Source: DASUPK01 sp963815665
Lineage (GTDB): Bacteria; Actinomycetota; Thermoleophilia; Solirubrobacterales; 70-9
NCBI GenBank assembly: GCA_963815665.1
Contig: CAWFHN010000006.1
Coordinates: 310,001 to 374,000, forward strand
Direction of reading: 5' to 3'
DNA length: 64,000 nucleotides
The notes beneath the pieces are model-generated. The model was not told where the DNA came from, ran no database searches, and saw nothing but the letters and a program-made list of their open reading frames with translations. The position numbers were made by a program, and so were the translations under genes. Shown in pieces: positions 42,262 through 49,890 of this stretch. Within the stretch, counting starts at the first letter, position 1, and every line of letters starts with the position of its first letter.

Positions 42262-43710
42262 GTGAACGCCGAACTCATCCTGCGTGCACGACAAGCCCTC
42301 GGGCGCCTGGCTGCATGGTGTGCGGCGGCCTGTGTCCCGCTGCTGGCAGCCGGCTGCGGTGGCTCCTCCTCCAGTCATGCCACGGTCACGGTCGACGCTG
42401 CCAAGCAGTACCAGGGCATCGCCGGGTTTGGTGTGTCGGAGGGGTTCGGGCAGGCGAAGACGCTGATGAACGCGCCAGCCTCGGTCCAGAACCAGGTGCT
42501 GAGGTTTCTCTACAGCCCGACGCATGGGGCGGGCCTGACGATCTTGCGCAACGAGATCAGCGCCGACAAGGGGTTCACGATCGAGCCCAAGGCGCCCAGC
42601 AGCCCGACCGCGAAGCCGTCCTATCTGACGCTCGCCGAGGTCGACCAGGATCAAGGGCAGCTGTGGTTCGCCAAGCAGATCAAGGCCGACTACGGCGCCA
42701 GCGTGTTCGCCGATGCCTGGAGCGCACCAGCGTTCATGAAGACCAACAACTCGGCAATCAACGGCGGCACGCTGTGCGGGGTCCCGGGTGCGAGCTGCAA
42801 GAGCGGTGATTGGCGCCAGGCCTACGCCAACTACCTGGTGCAGTACGCGAAGGATTACGCCGCGGCGGGCGTACCGCTCAGCTACCTGGGCCCGGAGAAC
42901 GAGGGGAACCTCAACGTTCCCCAGGACAGCATGATCATGAGCCCGGCGCAGACCGCCGGCTTCATGGAGATCCTCGGCGCGACGCTCGCGCGCTCGGGCC
43001 TTTCGACGCGCGCGGAGTGCTGCGCCACCGAGGGCTGGAATTACTCGCAGCAGTACGCGGCCGCGATCGAGACCGACAAGGCAGCGGACAGGGCAACGGC
43101 GCTGTTCACCAGTCACGGCTACTTCGCAGCGCCCGACTCGCCGCTGCGCGGCTGGAGTAAGCCGGTCTGGCAGACCGAGTGGGCGCCGTTCGGCTTCAAG
43201 CCGTGGGACCCGGCCTGGGACGACGGCTCACCGTCGTCAGGATTCACCTGGGCACAGAACATCCACAAGGGCTTGACCGCGGCGAACCTGGGCGCGTTCC
43301 TCTACTTGTGGGGCGCAAGCACGAGCGGTCTGACCGGCCCCAACACGGGACTGGTTGACGTCAAGGGCAACACGGTCGCCACCTCTGGTCGACTGTGGGC
43401 GTTCGCGAGCTACGGCCGCTTCATCCGCCCGGGCGCGGTGCGCATCGGGACGACGACGAGCCCCGCGGGCCTCGAGGCGAGCGCGTTCCGCAACAGCGAC
43501 GGCACGACCGCCGTCGTCGTTCTGAACAGCGCCCACAGCCGCCAGGCCGCGACCTTCTCCCTGCGCGGGCTCAATGGAGCGCGCGTCACGCCCTACTTGA
43601 CCGACACATCCCACCAGCTCTCCGCGCAGACCCCGATCACGGTCAGGAACAGCGCCTTCACCGCGACCCTGCCGCCACGGTCGCTCGTCACCTACGACAT
43701 CCGATCGTGA
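42262..43710 (+). CDS. GH30-family glycosidase lipoprotein
   Basis: A 482-aa secreted glycosidase. The signal peptide ends at the lipobox LLAAGC (Cys about 32). YQGIAGFGVSEGFGQA opens a (beta/alpha)8 barrel; the acid/base Glu is at about 214 in GPENEGN and the nucleophile Glu at about 306 in VWQTEWAPFG. This two-glutamate pattern with GFG...E is typical of glycoside hydrolase family 30 (xylanase, endo-beta-1,6-glucanase or galactanase). The final portion TAVVVLNSAHSRQAATFSLRG..ARVTPYLT is the attached beta-sandwich. Start GTG 42262. Flanks are duplicated neighbour sequence, suggesting late insertion. Substrate undetermined. Confidence 0.85.
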   Translation: MNAELILRARQALGRLAAWCAAACVPLLAAGCGGSSSSHATVTVDAAKQYQGIAGFGVSEGFGQAKTLMNAPASVQNQVLRFLYSPTHGAGLTILRNEISADKGFTIEPKAPSSPTAKPSYLTLAEVDQDQGQLWFAKQIKADYGASVFADAWSAPAFMKTNNSAINGGTLCGVPGASCKSGDWRQAYANYLVQYAKDYAAAGVPLSYLGPENEGNLNVPQDSMIMSPAQTAGFMEILGATLARSGLSTRAECCATEGWNYSQQYAAAIETDKAADRATALFTSHGYFAAPDSPLRGWSKPVWQTEWAPFGFKPWDPAWDDGSPSSGFTWAQNIHKGLTAANLGAFLYLWGASTSGLTGPNTGLVDVKGNTVATSGRLWAFASYGRFIRPGAVRIGTTTSPAGLEASAFRNSDGTTAVVVLNSAHSRQAATFSLRGLNGARVTPYLTDTSHQLSAQTPITVRNSAFTATLPPRSLVTYDIRS

Positions 43711-43738
43711 GCATCGCGCGCCCACTGTGACCAGCCCA

Positions 43739-43773
43739 CCGCCGGCCGATGCGTACCTACTGGGCGGCTGTGT
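43739..43773 (+). repeat. Degenerate copy of the msrA 3' flank
   Basis: CCGCCGGCCGATGC followed closely by CCTACTGGGCGGCTGTGT matches 44388-44432, where CCGCCGGCCGATGC and CCTACTGGGCCGCTGTCT are separated by about 14 more bases. At 44388 this is the last codons and 3' flank of msrA. The copy here abuts the right repeat of the GH30 block. Confidence 0.6.
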
Positions 43774-43830
43774 AAACCCGTTCCTTCTCCGTGGCGGAGC
43801 CCATCTCCAAGACCCACGGTGCGCCAGGCG
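43771..43830 (-). repeat. Right copy of direct repeat flanking the GH30 gene (broken SHOCT-gene start)
   Basis: A degenerate copy of the SHOCT gene 5' region: the ribosome-binding site GGAGAAGGA is kept but the start ATG is changed to ACG, and AGGCTCCG preceded by TA in the left copy is preceded by TG here. No open frame follows on the minus strand, since the sequence runs into the copied msrA end. It is a non-coding remnant. Confidence 0.75.
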
Positions 43831-43865
43831 CGGGTCCTGTCGCGGAGGCCGCAGCGGGGTGTGTA

Positions 43866-44069
43866 CTACTTGCCGACGCCCTCGGGCACGATCATGACGC
43901 CGCGCTCATACCAATTGCCGACCGGAACCTCCGCAATCAGCACCTCCGTCTCGCTGCGAAAGCTCTCACCCTTGACGCCCACAACCGCGTCGATCAGACC
44001 CTCGGCGAGCTTCTCGCGCTCGTCGGAGGAGAACACGCCCTCGAGCAGCCGCGCTTCAATCAGTGGCAT
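43866..44069 (-). CDS. 4-oxalocrotonate tautomerase-like small protein
   Basis: A 67-aa protein from ATG 44069 with ribosome-binding site AAGGAGGTGGAGG. MPLIEARLLEGVFSSDEREKLAEGLIDAVVGVKGE keeps Pro immediately after Met, the catalytic N-terminal base of the tautomerase superfamily after Met removal; later VLIAEVPVGNWYERG fits the second strand with W and the G-rich end. Members tautomerise keto-enol acids or dehalogenate. A canonical-looking promoter (44101-44129, minus strand) lies 32 bases upstream. A longer frame from 44174 has no ribosome-binding site and was rejected. The substrate cannot be told. Confidence 0.85.
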   Translation of the reverse strand: MPLIEARLLEGVFSSDEREKLAEGLIDAVVGVKGESFRSETEVLIAEVPVGNWYERGVMIVPEGVGK

Positions 44070-44100
44070 CCTCCACCTCCTTCTTGCTCTCGGTGCCCTG

Positions 44101-44129
44101 ACTCTAGTCTGCTTGTAGCCATGCGGCAA
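44101..44129 (-). promoter_or_regulatory. Predicted promoter of the tautomerase gene
   Basis: On the minus strand TTGCCG (44124-44129) and TAGAGT (44101-44106) are separated by 17 bases, resembling -35 and -10 boxes of a housekeeping promoter. The tautomerase start lies 32 bases downstream of the -10. Confidence 0.55.
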
Positions 44130-44321
44130 CGCCAGCGGCTGCACGGGGCCGCAGCTATTCCCGCGCAAGGGCACTGACCTGTCCGTCGATGGAGACGCCT
44201 CCTTCCGCGTGCAAGCGGAAGCCTGAGTGCCGGGAAGAGATTGGCGTAAAGCGACCGCTCCGGACGGAGAGCGGCCGTCTGAGCAAAATCGTCAGTCGAG
44301 GGCGCATCTCCGGCGGGGTGG

Positions 44322-44380
44322 CGCCGTAGGAGGGGCCCATGGACGCGATTTCTGAGCGTCCATGGGAGGTTCCTACGGCG
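44322..44380. repeat. Large inverted repeat/hairpin downstream of msrA
   Basis: CGCCGTAGGA (44322-44331) pairs with TCCTACGGCG (44371-44380), and inside CCCATGGACGC (44336-44346) pairs with GCGTCCATGGG (44356-44366), leaving a nine-base loop and a four-base internal mismatch on each side. Twenty-one perfect pairs in all. It lies 37 bases downstream of the msrA stop, and could terminate msrA transcription or be a structured RNA or palindromic repeat. Confidence 0.8.
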
Positions 44381-44416
44381 ACAGGACCCGCCGGCCGATG
44401 CCTACTCGATGCCTGC

Positions 44417-44935
44417 CTACTGGGCCGCTGTCTCGCGATGCGGCAGCTTCCAGTCGGGCCGCACGAAGTGGCAGGTGTAGCCGTTCGGGTAGTGCTGCAG
44501 GTAGTCCTGGTGCTCGGGCTCGGCCTCCCAGAACGGGCCGGCCTCGCTCACCTCGGTCACGACCTTGCCCGGCCAGATGCCGGAGGCGTCGACGTCGGCG
44601 ATCGTGTCCTCCGCCACTTGGCGCTGCTCATCGGTCGTGTAGAAGATCTCCGACCGATAGCTCGAGCCGATGTCGTTCCCCTGCCGGTCCTTGGTCGACG
44701 GGTCGTGGATCTGGAAGAAGAACTCGAGGAGGTCCCGGTAGGAGATGCGGTCGGGGTCGAAGACGATCTCCACGGCCTCGGCGTGGCCGGGATGGTTCCT
44801 GTAGGTCGCATTCGCGTTCTCGCCGCCCGTGTATCCGACGCGCGTCGAGAGGACGCCGTCGCGCTTTCGAAGCAGCTCCTGCGCACCCCAGAAGCAGCCC
44901 CCCGCGAGGATCGCGGTCTCGGTGTTGTCCGTCAC
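44417..44935 (-). CDS. msrA: Peptide-methionine (S)-S-oxide reductase
   Basis: A 172-aa MsrA. The active-site Cys is at residue 13 in AGGCFWGAQ; further family blocks are GYTGGENANATYRNH.GHAEAVEIVFDP and FFQIHDPSTKDRQGNDIGSSYRS. It reduces methionine-S-sulfoxide in oxidised proteins with thioredoxin. GTG 44935 is the chosen start because a ribosome-binding site (GGAAGGAG) lies seven bases before it, while longer starts have none and would extend antisense. The last codons are duplicated as a remnant at 43739-43773. MsrB is not in the window. Confidence 0.95.
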   Translation of the reverse strand: MTDNTETAILAGGCFWGAQELLRKRDGVLSTRVGYTGGENANATYRNHPGHAEAVEIVFDPDRISYRDLLEFFFQIHDPSTKDRQGNDIGSSYRSEIFYTTDEQRQVAEDTIADVDASGIWPGKVVTEVSEAGPFWEAEPEHQDYLQHYPNGYTCHFVRPDWKLPHRETAAQ

Positions 44936-45020
44936 GGTGCCGCTCCTTCCGTCTGAGGTCGGTTCGTAAGTCACGCTCCACAGTCCATCGTAGGCCCCCC
45001 GCGTTACTCGCCGGAACGGC

Positions 45021-45512
45021 TCACATGCCGGGCATCGGCTGCCGCGACCAAGGGGTCAGCGCCCGCATGAGCCGCTTCCATCGGTAGCGCCGCAGCGCCT
45101 TGCCAACGAGCTCCTTGTCATGCGGATAAGTGAGCAGCTCATCGGCCTCGGAGGGCGTCAGCCAGCGCAGCTCATCGACCTCGTCATGCGCGTTGAACTC
45201 CCCCTCGATCGGCTCCATCAGCCAATAGCGGACCAGCTTGCGCCGAGACTTCCGATCCAGGTAGGAGACGTGGGGCAGCTCGGGCCCGGCCTCGCAGCGG
45301 TAACCGGTCTCCTCCTGGACCTCGCGCAGCGCCGCCTCCTGCCATGCCTCCCCCTTCTCCAGCTTTCCCTTGGGCAGCGACCAGTCCATGTACTTGGGGC
45401 GATGTACCACCGCGACCCTGGTGTGCCCCGCCTCGTCTCGGCGCACCAGGACCCCGCCGGCGGCTGAGATGTCGGGCTTGCCGCCCCCCAGGTCGTAGTC
45501 GTCGCGAGCCAC
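45021..45512 (-). CDS. Nudix hydrolase
   Basis: A 163-aa protein with a complete Nudix box GKLEKGEAWQEAALREVQEETGYR (G-x5-E-x7-REUxEExGU, about residues 49-72). Pre-box beta strand VLVRRDEAGHTRVAVVHRP and the basic C-terminus (GKALRRYRWKRLMRAL) are typical of the group of mycobacterial MutT-like proteins. It hydrolyses a nucleoside diphosphate linked to another moiety, such as an oxidised dNTP or a diadenosine polyphosphate; the substrate is not identified. Start GTG 45512. Confidence 0.93.
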   Translation of the reverse strand: MARDDYDLGGGKPDISAAGGVLVRRDEAGHTRVAVVHRPKYMDWSLPKGKLEKGEAWQEAALREVQEETGYRCEAGPELPHVSYLDRKSRRKLVRYWLMEPIEGEFNAHDEVDELRWLTPSEADELLTYPHDKELVGKALRRYRWKRLMRALTPWSRQPMPGM

Positions 45513-45552
45513 GGCTGCAGACTACGGACCAGCGGACGCGGCCCTCTTTACA

Positions 45553-45574
45553 TCGAGCGCTGATCAGCGCTCGA
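45553..45574. terminator. 22-base perfect palindrome at the MBL-like gene end
   Basis: TCGAGCGCTGATCAGCGCTCGA is perfectly symmetric. It contains the TGA stop (45564-45566) of the MBL-like gene and lies upstream of the nudix gene start (45512) on the same strand. A terminator/attenuator or binding site are both possible. Confidence 0.6.
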
Positions 45575-46160
45575 CAAACTCGCGGAGCGCCTCCTTCCCT
45601 CCGCCGACGATCGGATCGCCGTGCGCGAAGAGGAGGCTGTCGAAGTCGCGGTCGAGGATCCGCGCGTACGCCCGGCGGAGCCCTGCCTTGACGCCTTCCG
45701 GGTCGTCGCCGAGCAGATTGTCGGGGACGAAGTTCATCTCTCCCCCGTAGCGCATGATGCCGTCCGCGATCAGCAGCGCCCCCGCGTCTTCAATCAGCAG
45801 TGCGGTCTCGTCCGGGCAGATCGCGCCCACCTCGAGGGCCTCGATTCCGGGGGCCACCTCGGCGCCGAAGTCGAAGCCCTTGACGTCGGCCCGGTCCTCG
45901 AACTCGTGCAGCCCCGGACGGGAGCACTCGATCGCACATCCCAGCTCCGCGGCAAAGCGCTCGGCGTGGCGCAGGTGGTGGCGATTGCTGAGCAGGATCA
46001 GGTTCGGTGGCTGCTCCCGGAACGCGTCCATCCCCTCATCCGCCGGCAGCAGCGGATCGATCAGCGCGCCCGAGGCCGGGACCCAGTGGGAGCTGACCTC
46101 GATGTGGATCCCCGGGTGCTCCGCCGTCCAGTGCCAGACGCCGGGCAGGATCTCCTTCAT
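45564..46160 (-). CDS. MBL-fold-like protein with degenerate metal site
   Basis: A 198-aa protein from ATG 46160, starting MKEILPGVWHWTAEHPG, the usual beginning of short MBL-fold hydrolases. The first His-rich motif is degraded (LLSNRHHLRHAERFAAELG instead of THxHxDH), with Arg in place of the first His and of the Asp; the late HGDPIVGGGKEALREF and GDDPEGVKAGL remain. Either a non-catalytic or altered-metal member is likely. Its ATG overlaps the stop of the upstream membrane protein gene by one base, so the two are coupled. Function unknown. Confidence 0.78.
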   Translation of the reverse strand: MKEILPGVWHWTAEHPGIHIEVSSHWVPASGALIDPLLPADEGMDAFREQPPNLILLSNRHHLRHAERFAAELGCAIECSRPGLHEFEDRADVKGFDFGAEVAPGIEALEVGAICPDETALLIEDAGALLIADGIMRYGGEMNFVPDNLLGDDPEGVKAGLRRAYARILDRDFDSLLFAHGDPIVGGGKEALREFVER

Positions 46161-46807
46161 CAAATCCACTCCAGGACGACGCCGAAGACGAGCACGGAGA
46201 GGATCACGATCGCGGCCATCGCACCGACGATCCGCAGCCGCGAGCGATCGTCCGGCCTGTCGTAGACGTACCCCGCGATCAGGAAGAACCAGAGGTAGCC
46301 GAAGACGATGATCAGCGGAACGCCGGGGAAGTTCCACCACCAGTACTCCCAATGGAAGTAGCCCGTTCCGTGCAGGAGCACCTCGACGAACGTGGCGAAG
46401 ATCGAGAACCCGAGCCCGATCGTCAGGCGGTTGGGCATCCCGAGGAGCTTGGCCTTCGGGTCCTCGGGCAGCGACTTGGCGTAGATCACCCCGGAGATCG
46501 CGAACATCAGCGAGATCTCGATCGTCAGGCCGATCAGGATCAGATAGGCCGTGTCGCCGGTGACGGTCCAGAGCGCGGCCCGATGAGAGAAATGGAGGAT
46601 CAGCGAGTTGACGATCTCGTTGATCCAATCCGCAAACCAGAACGCCAGGCCCGCGAGGATCACGTCCCACCGCCGGCGCTCGACCTCGACGGCGTAGACG
46701 TAGATGACCAGCGTCAGCAGGGTCACCACGTACCACTTGAACTGATGCTCGTCGCGGAGCAGGTGCTGGGCCTGCACCGTGAAGTCGGTAACGGCCGTCA
46801 GGGACAC
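46160..46807 (-). CDS. Multi-span membrane protein of unknown function
   Basis: A membrane protein of about 215 aa (GTG 46807 chosen; ATG 46834 would add nine residues). Six hydrophobic spans can be traced, at about residues 28-47, 52-73, 85-108, 130-152, 160-180 and 190-213. Polar pieces include EVERRRWDVILAGLAFWFADWINEIVNSLILHFS and GTGYFHWEYWWWNFPGVPLIIVFGYLWF, which are rich in Trp/Tyr and may lie at membrane interfaces. No family could be named from memory. It is translationally coupled to the MBL-like protein downstream, which may work with it. Confidence 0.7.
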   Translation of the reverse strand: MSLTAVTDFTVQAQHLLRDEHQFKWYVVTLLTLVIYVYAVEVERRRWDVILAGLAFWFADWINEIVNSLILHFSHRAALWTVTGDTAYLILIGLTIEISLMFAISGVIYAKSLPEDPKAKLLGMPNRLTIGLGFSIFATFVEVLLHGTGYFHWEYWWWNFPGVPLIIVFGYLWFFLIAGYVYDRPDDRSRLRIVGAMAAIVILSVLVFGVVLEWI

Positions 46808-46845
46808 GCGGGCGACTCTAACCCCGGTCCACATACGATCGCGGG

Positions 46846-47601
46846 GTGCGGACGCTCGGGATCGACCTCGCGGCGCAGCCGGCCAACACCAGCGCGTGCG
46901 CCGTCGACTGGGGACCGAGCCGGCCGGCGGTCTCCGAGCTTCGCTCGGGCCTCGACGACGACGCCCTGCTGGATGCGATCTCCGGCGCCGACAAGGTCGC
47001 CATCGATGCGCCGTTCGGCTGGCCCGACGAGTTCGTCGATGCGATGGTCGCCCACCGCGACGGGTCGGGCTGGCCGGGCAGCGGCGAGGACCAGGACATC
47101 TATCGCTTTCACCTCAGCTTCCGGGCGACCGACCGGCGGCTGGTGGAGCAGGGCTCGCGGCGCCCGCTGAGCGTGTCGACCGACCTGATCGGCGTCGTCG
47201 CGATGCGCTGCGCCTATCTGCTCGATCGGCTGGCCGCTCGCGGCGAGCCGGTGGACCGCGCCGGATCGGGCAAGGTGATCGAGGCCTACCCCGCGCCCGC
47301 GCTCACCGGCTGGGGTCTCTCGGCGGTCGGCTACAAGAGCAAGGTGGGGGTGGCCCGGCTCCCCGAGCTCCTCTCCACCTTGGAGGAGGGGGTGGGCGGC
47401 ATCGAGATGACCGCGCAGCAGCGCGAATCCGCCGAGGCCGACCACAACTGCTTCGACGCGCTGGTTGCCTCATTGGTCGCGCGCGCCGCGGCGCTCGGGC
47501 TCACCCAGGGGCCGGAATCCGACGAGGAGCGCGACCGCGCCGGTCGCGAAGGATGGATCCACGTGCCGACCAATCCCCTGCCCCACCTGCTCGGCTCGTG
47601 A
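46846..47601 (+). CDS. DUF429 family protein (RNase H-like fold)
   Basis: A 251-aa protein beginning with GTG. GIDLAAQPANTSACAVDW is the N-terminal beta strand with acidic residue (GID) of the DUF429 family; AIDAPFGWPDEF and STDLIGVVAMRCAYL follow, and GKVIEAYPAPALTGWGLSAVGYKSK together with AEADHNCFDALVASLVAR are further family blocks. The fold is related to RNase H and may act as a nuclease or NTPase, not tested here. Its stop overlaps the next gene (GTGA), which encodes a membrane protein. Confidence 0.83.
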   Translation: MRTLGIDLAAQPANTSACAVDWGPSRPAVSELRSGLDDDALLDAISGADKVAIDAPFGWPDEFVDAMVAHRDGSGWPGSGEDQDIYRFHLSFRATDRRLVEQGSRRPLSVSTDLIGVVAMRCAYLLDRLAARGEPVDRAGSGKVIEAYPAPALTGWGLSAVGYKSKVGVARLPELLSTLEEGVGGIEMTAQQRESAEADHNCFDALVASLVARAAALGLTQGPESDEERDRAGREGWIHVPTNPLPHLLGS

Positions 47602-48350
47602 CCCCGCCCCGAAGGCATTCCCTCTCGGTCGGGGCCGTCGCCCGCGACGTCGCATCCGCCTATCGCGCCCACTGGCTCTTCCTGATCGTGGCGGCGATCG
47701 TCGTGCTGCTGCCTCAGGCCCTCGCCGACTCGCTGCTCGATCACCTCAACGTCGAGGGAATCCACAGCGCTCGGGACGTGGCGGTTGTGGTGGCCGCCCC
47801 CCTCACGGTCATCGTCAACCTCTTCGGGCAGGCCTTCTACGCAGGGCTGGCCGCGGCCGCCCTGATCGAATGGCGAGCCCACAGGCCGCTGCCCGGGATC
47901 CGTGCCCTCCTGCGTTCCGTGCCACTGGGCAGGCTCGTTCTGCTGGACATCGTGCTCACCCTCGGCATCGCGTTCGGCCTCCTGCTGCTGGTAATCCCCG
48001 GCCTGATCTTCATGGCCTACTTCAGCATCTCGCCCGCCCTGGTCAAGTTCGAGCACCGCGGCGTCTGGAGCTCCATGCGGCGCAGCCGCGAGCTGGTTCG
48101 CGGCAACTTCTGGCGGGTGATGGCGATCGTCGTGGGCACGATCGTCTTCACGGAGATCGCGGTCTCGCTGATCAGTGCGCCCTTCCACGGGCTGGCGATC
48201 GTCACCTTCGTGGACCTGGCGGCCGATGGTCTCTTCCAGCCGATCGAGGGGCTCGTGATCGTCGTCGTCGCCCTTGCCCTGCTCGAGCTCCGCGGCGAGG
48301 CACCCGAGCCGGGCGAATTGGCGCGCGCCGTCGGCGACGTCCGCGAATAG
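47598..48350 (+). CDS. Multi-span membrane protein (DUF975/GDPD-membrane-domain-like)
   Basis: A 250-aa protein from GTG 47598, overlapping the DUF429 gene stop by four bases. Six hydrophobic spans are visible, starting with VASAYRAHWLFLIVAAIVVLLPQALA; the middle part is AHRPLPGIRALLRSVPLGRLVLLDIVLTLGIAFGLLLLVIPGLIFMAYFSISPALVKFEHRGVWSSMRRSRELVRGNFWRVMAI, a pattern (Y....P.L...G...S.RRS.ELV.G..) found in the membrane domain that precedes many GDPD enzymes and in DUF975 proteins. Function unknown. A strong terminator follows 16 bases after its stop. Confidence 0.8.
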   Translation: MTPPRRHSLSVGAVARDVASAYRAHWLFLIVAAIVVLLPQALADSLLDHLNVEGIHSARDVAVVVAAPLTVIVNLFGQAFYAGLAAAALIEWRAHRPLPGIRALLRSVPLGRLVLLDIVLTLGIAFGLLLLVIPGLIFMAYFSISPALVKFEHRGVWSSMRRSRELVRGNFWRVMAIVVGTIVFTEIAVSLISAPFHGLAIVTFVDLAADGLFQPIEGLVIVVVALALLELRGEAPEPGELARAVGDVRE

Positions 48351-48365
48351 GCCTCCGGAAAGCAA

Positions 48366-48392
48366 ACGGGCCGCCCCCCTAGGGCGGCCCGT
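48366..48392 (+). terminator. GC-rich hairpin terminator after the membrane protein gene
   Basis: ACGGGCCGCCC (48366-48376) and GGGCGGCCCGT (48382-48392) form a perfect 11-base stem around the loop CCCTA. It follows the stop at 48350 by 15 bases. No T-tract, as is common in GC-rich actinobacteria. Confidence 0.8.
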
Positions 48393-48561
48393 GAGTCAAT
48401 CAGCGGCGGGCGGATCGTGGTTTCCTGCTCCCCTTGGCGACTGCCAGTCTCCCCGCCGGGGGAGCGATCGTCATCGGGAAGAACTCCGAGTTCGTCTCCG
48501 TAGTTCTCCTCATCAGAGAGATGGGGATGACATCAGCGCCCCGGCGCGAGATGATCAGCGG

Positions 48562-49890
48562 GTGAGCCCGCAGACCAGAGAGCGGTTGAGCGTCGATGAC
48601 GCCCAGATCCTGCGGCTCGAGTCGCCCGTCATCAAGGGCCATACCGGGAAGGTCCTGATCCTCGCGCCGGATTCGAGCGGGAATCATCTCTCGGTCCCGC
48701 GGCTGCGGGAACGGGTGTCCGAGCGGATGGTCGCCTTCCCGCGCCTCAGCCAGCGGGTCGTCGAACCCCGCCTCGGGCTAGGGCGTCCCGCGTGGGTCGA
48801 GGCCGATGACGTCGATCTCGACTGGCACGTCGCCGAACCCGGCCACGCCGACCCGCTGTCCGACGAGGAGCTGCGAGCCGCCGTCGGCGAACTGCTGTCC
48901 GAGCGACTCGACCACACTCGGCCACTGTGGCGGCTCGATGTTCTCCCCATGACCGGCGGTCGTGCGGCGATCGTCGGGCGCATCCACCATGCGATGGCCG
49001 ACGGGGTCAGCGCGATCAAGCTCGCCGCGGGACTGCTCTGGGACATCCACGCCGAGACGCCCCACCCGCATGCGCCCAAGCCGGCGCCAGAACCTGGGAA
49101 GGCCGAGCCCCCGGCCGCCAAGCCCGCCGGCGCCGGCGCCACGGAAGAGCGCATCATGGTCCGGCTGCCGTCCGCCCTCTGGCGCGAGCTGCGGCCGGGG
49201 CGTGACAGCACGCTCGACCAGCACATCGGCCCGGCGCGAGAGGTGGCCTGGTGCAGCTTCCCCCTCGAACGGCTGAAGCGGATCGGCCACAGCGCCCCCG
49301 AGGGCGCCACGGTGAACGACGTCGTGCTCGCCGTCGTCGCCGGAGCGCTTCGCCGCTGGCTGCCGCAGGCCGGCGGGATCGCCAAGGATCTTCGGGTGCA
49401 GTGCCCCGTCTGTCTGCATGCCCGCGAGGAGGAGAAGGGAGAGCTCGGCAACCGGGACTCGTTCATGAACGTGGACCTGCCGATCGCCGAGCCGGATGCG
49501 CAGGAACGGCTGCGCTTGATCAACGCGGAGACCAGCGAGAGGAAGCTCGACCACGATGCGGATGCGCTCTACGCCTTCTTCCACGCGGTCAGCCGGTTCA
49601 GGCCTCTATATAAGGGGGTTACCCGGCTGACCTCCGGACCGCGCGAGTTTGCCCTCTCGGTCTCGAATGTGCCCGGGCCCAGGGAGCGCGCGGTGATCCT
49701 CGGACACGCCGTTGAGCAGTTCTGCTCCTTCGCCGAGCCCGCCGATCGGCACGCCCTGCGGATCTCCGTCGTCTCCCTCGAGGGCGAGCTCGCCTTCGGC
49801 CTCTGCTCCGATCCCGACGCGATCTCGAAGCTCGACGGCCTGCGCGGCGCCCTCGCGGGATCGATCGCCGAGCTCGAGGGCGCCGTCTGA
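48562..49890 (+). CDS. WS/DGAT-type wax ester synthase/diacylglycerol acyltransferase
   Basis: A 442-aa bifunctional acyltransferase that esterifies fatty acyl-CoA to diacylglycerol or fatty alcohol. The catalytic motif is IHHAMADGVS (HHxxxDG, about residue 139); the N-terminal part shows LSVDDAQILRLESP and LWRLDVLPM. The C-terminus has NVPGPRERAVILG, a known WS/DGAT motif. GTG 48562 is used as start because no in-frame ATG lies close by. A rare CTA/TAT pair with an AT-rich island lies at 49603-49614. Its TGA overlaps the next gene's ATG (TGATG). Confidence 0.93.
   Translation: MSPQTRERLSVDDAQILRLESPVIKGHTGKVLILAPDSSGNHLSVPRLRERVSERMVAFPRLSQRVVEPRLGLGRPAWVEADDVDLDWHVAEPGHADPLSDEELRAAVGELLSERLDHTRPLWRLDVLPMTGGRAAIVGRIHHAMADGVSAIKLAAGLLWDIHAETPHPHAPKPAPEPGKAEPPAAKPAGAGATEERIMVRLPSALWRELRPGRDSTLDQHIGPAREVAWCSFPLERLKRIGHSAPEGATVNDVVLAVVAGALRRWLPQAGGIAKDLRVQCPVCLHAREEEKGELGNRDSFMNVDLPIAEPDAQERLRLINAETSERKLDHDADALYAFFHAVSRFRPLYKGVTRLTSGPREFALSVSNVPGPRERAVILGHAVEQFCSFAEPADRHALRISVVSLEGELAFGLCSDPDAISKLDGLRGALAGSIAELEGAV

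Larger units (their letters stand above)
44070..44416. other. Hairpin-rich 347-bp intergenic region (msrA to tautomerase gene)
   Basis: The longest gap in the window. On the minus strand it contains the tautomerase promoter near its end (44101-44129) and three strong hairpins: 44202-44221 (CTTCCGC/GCGGAAG), 44255-44274 (CCGCTC/GAGCGG) and the large one at 44322-44380. A 61-codon open frame (44155-44340, minus) runs through these hairpins and looks incidental. I see no known riboswitch core. A structured untranslated RNA or a degenerate mobile-repeat relic are both possible. Confidence 0.6.

Noticed and set aside
42161..43830. Direct repeats around GH30 taken as IS or integron ends
   Set aside because: No transposase or integrase, no terminal inverted repeats, and the repeats match the 5' region of a resident gene.
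44155..44340. 61-codon open frame in the gap before the tautomerase gene
   Set aside because: It runs through three hairpins, has no ribosome-binding site and no recognisable protein pattern.
46779..48350. 523-aa plus-strand frame across DUF429 and the next membrane protein
   Set aside because: Its first half is out of frame with the DUF429 protein; only the part from GTG 47598 has membrane spans and a GTGA coupling.
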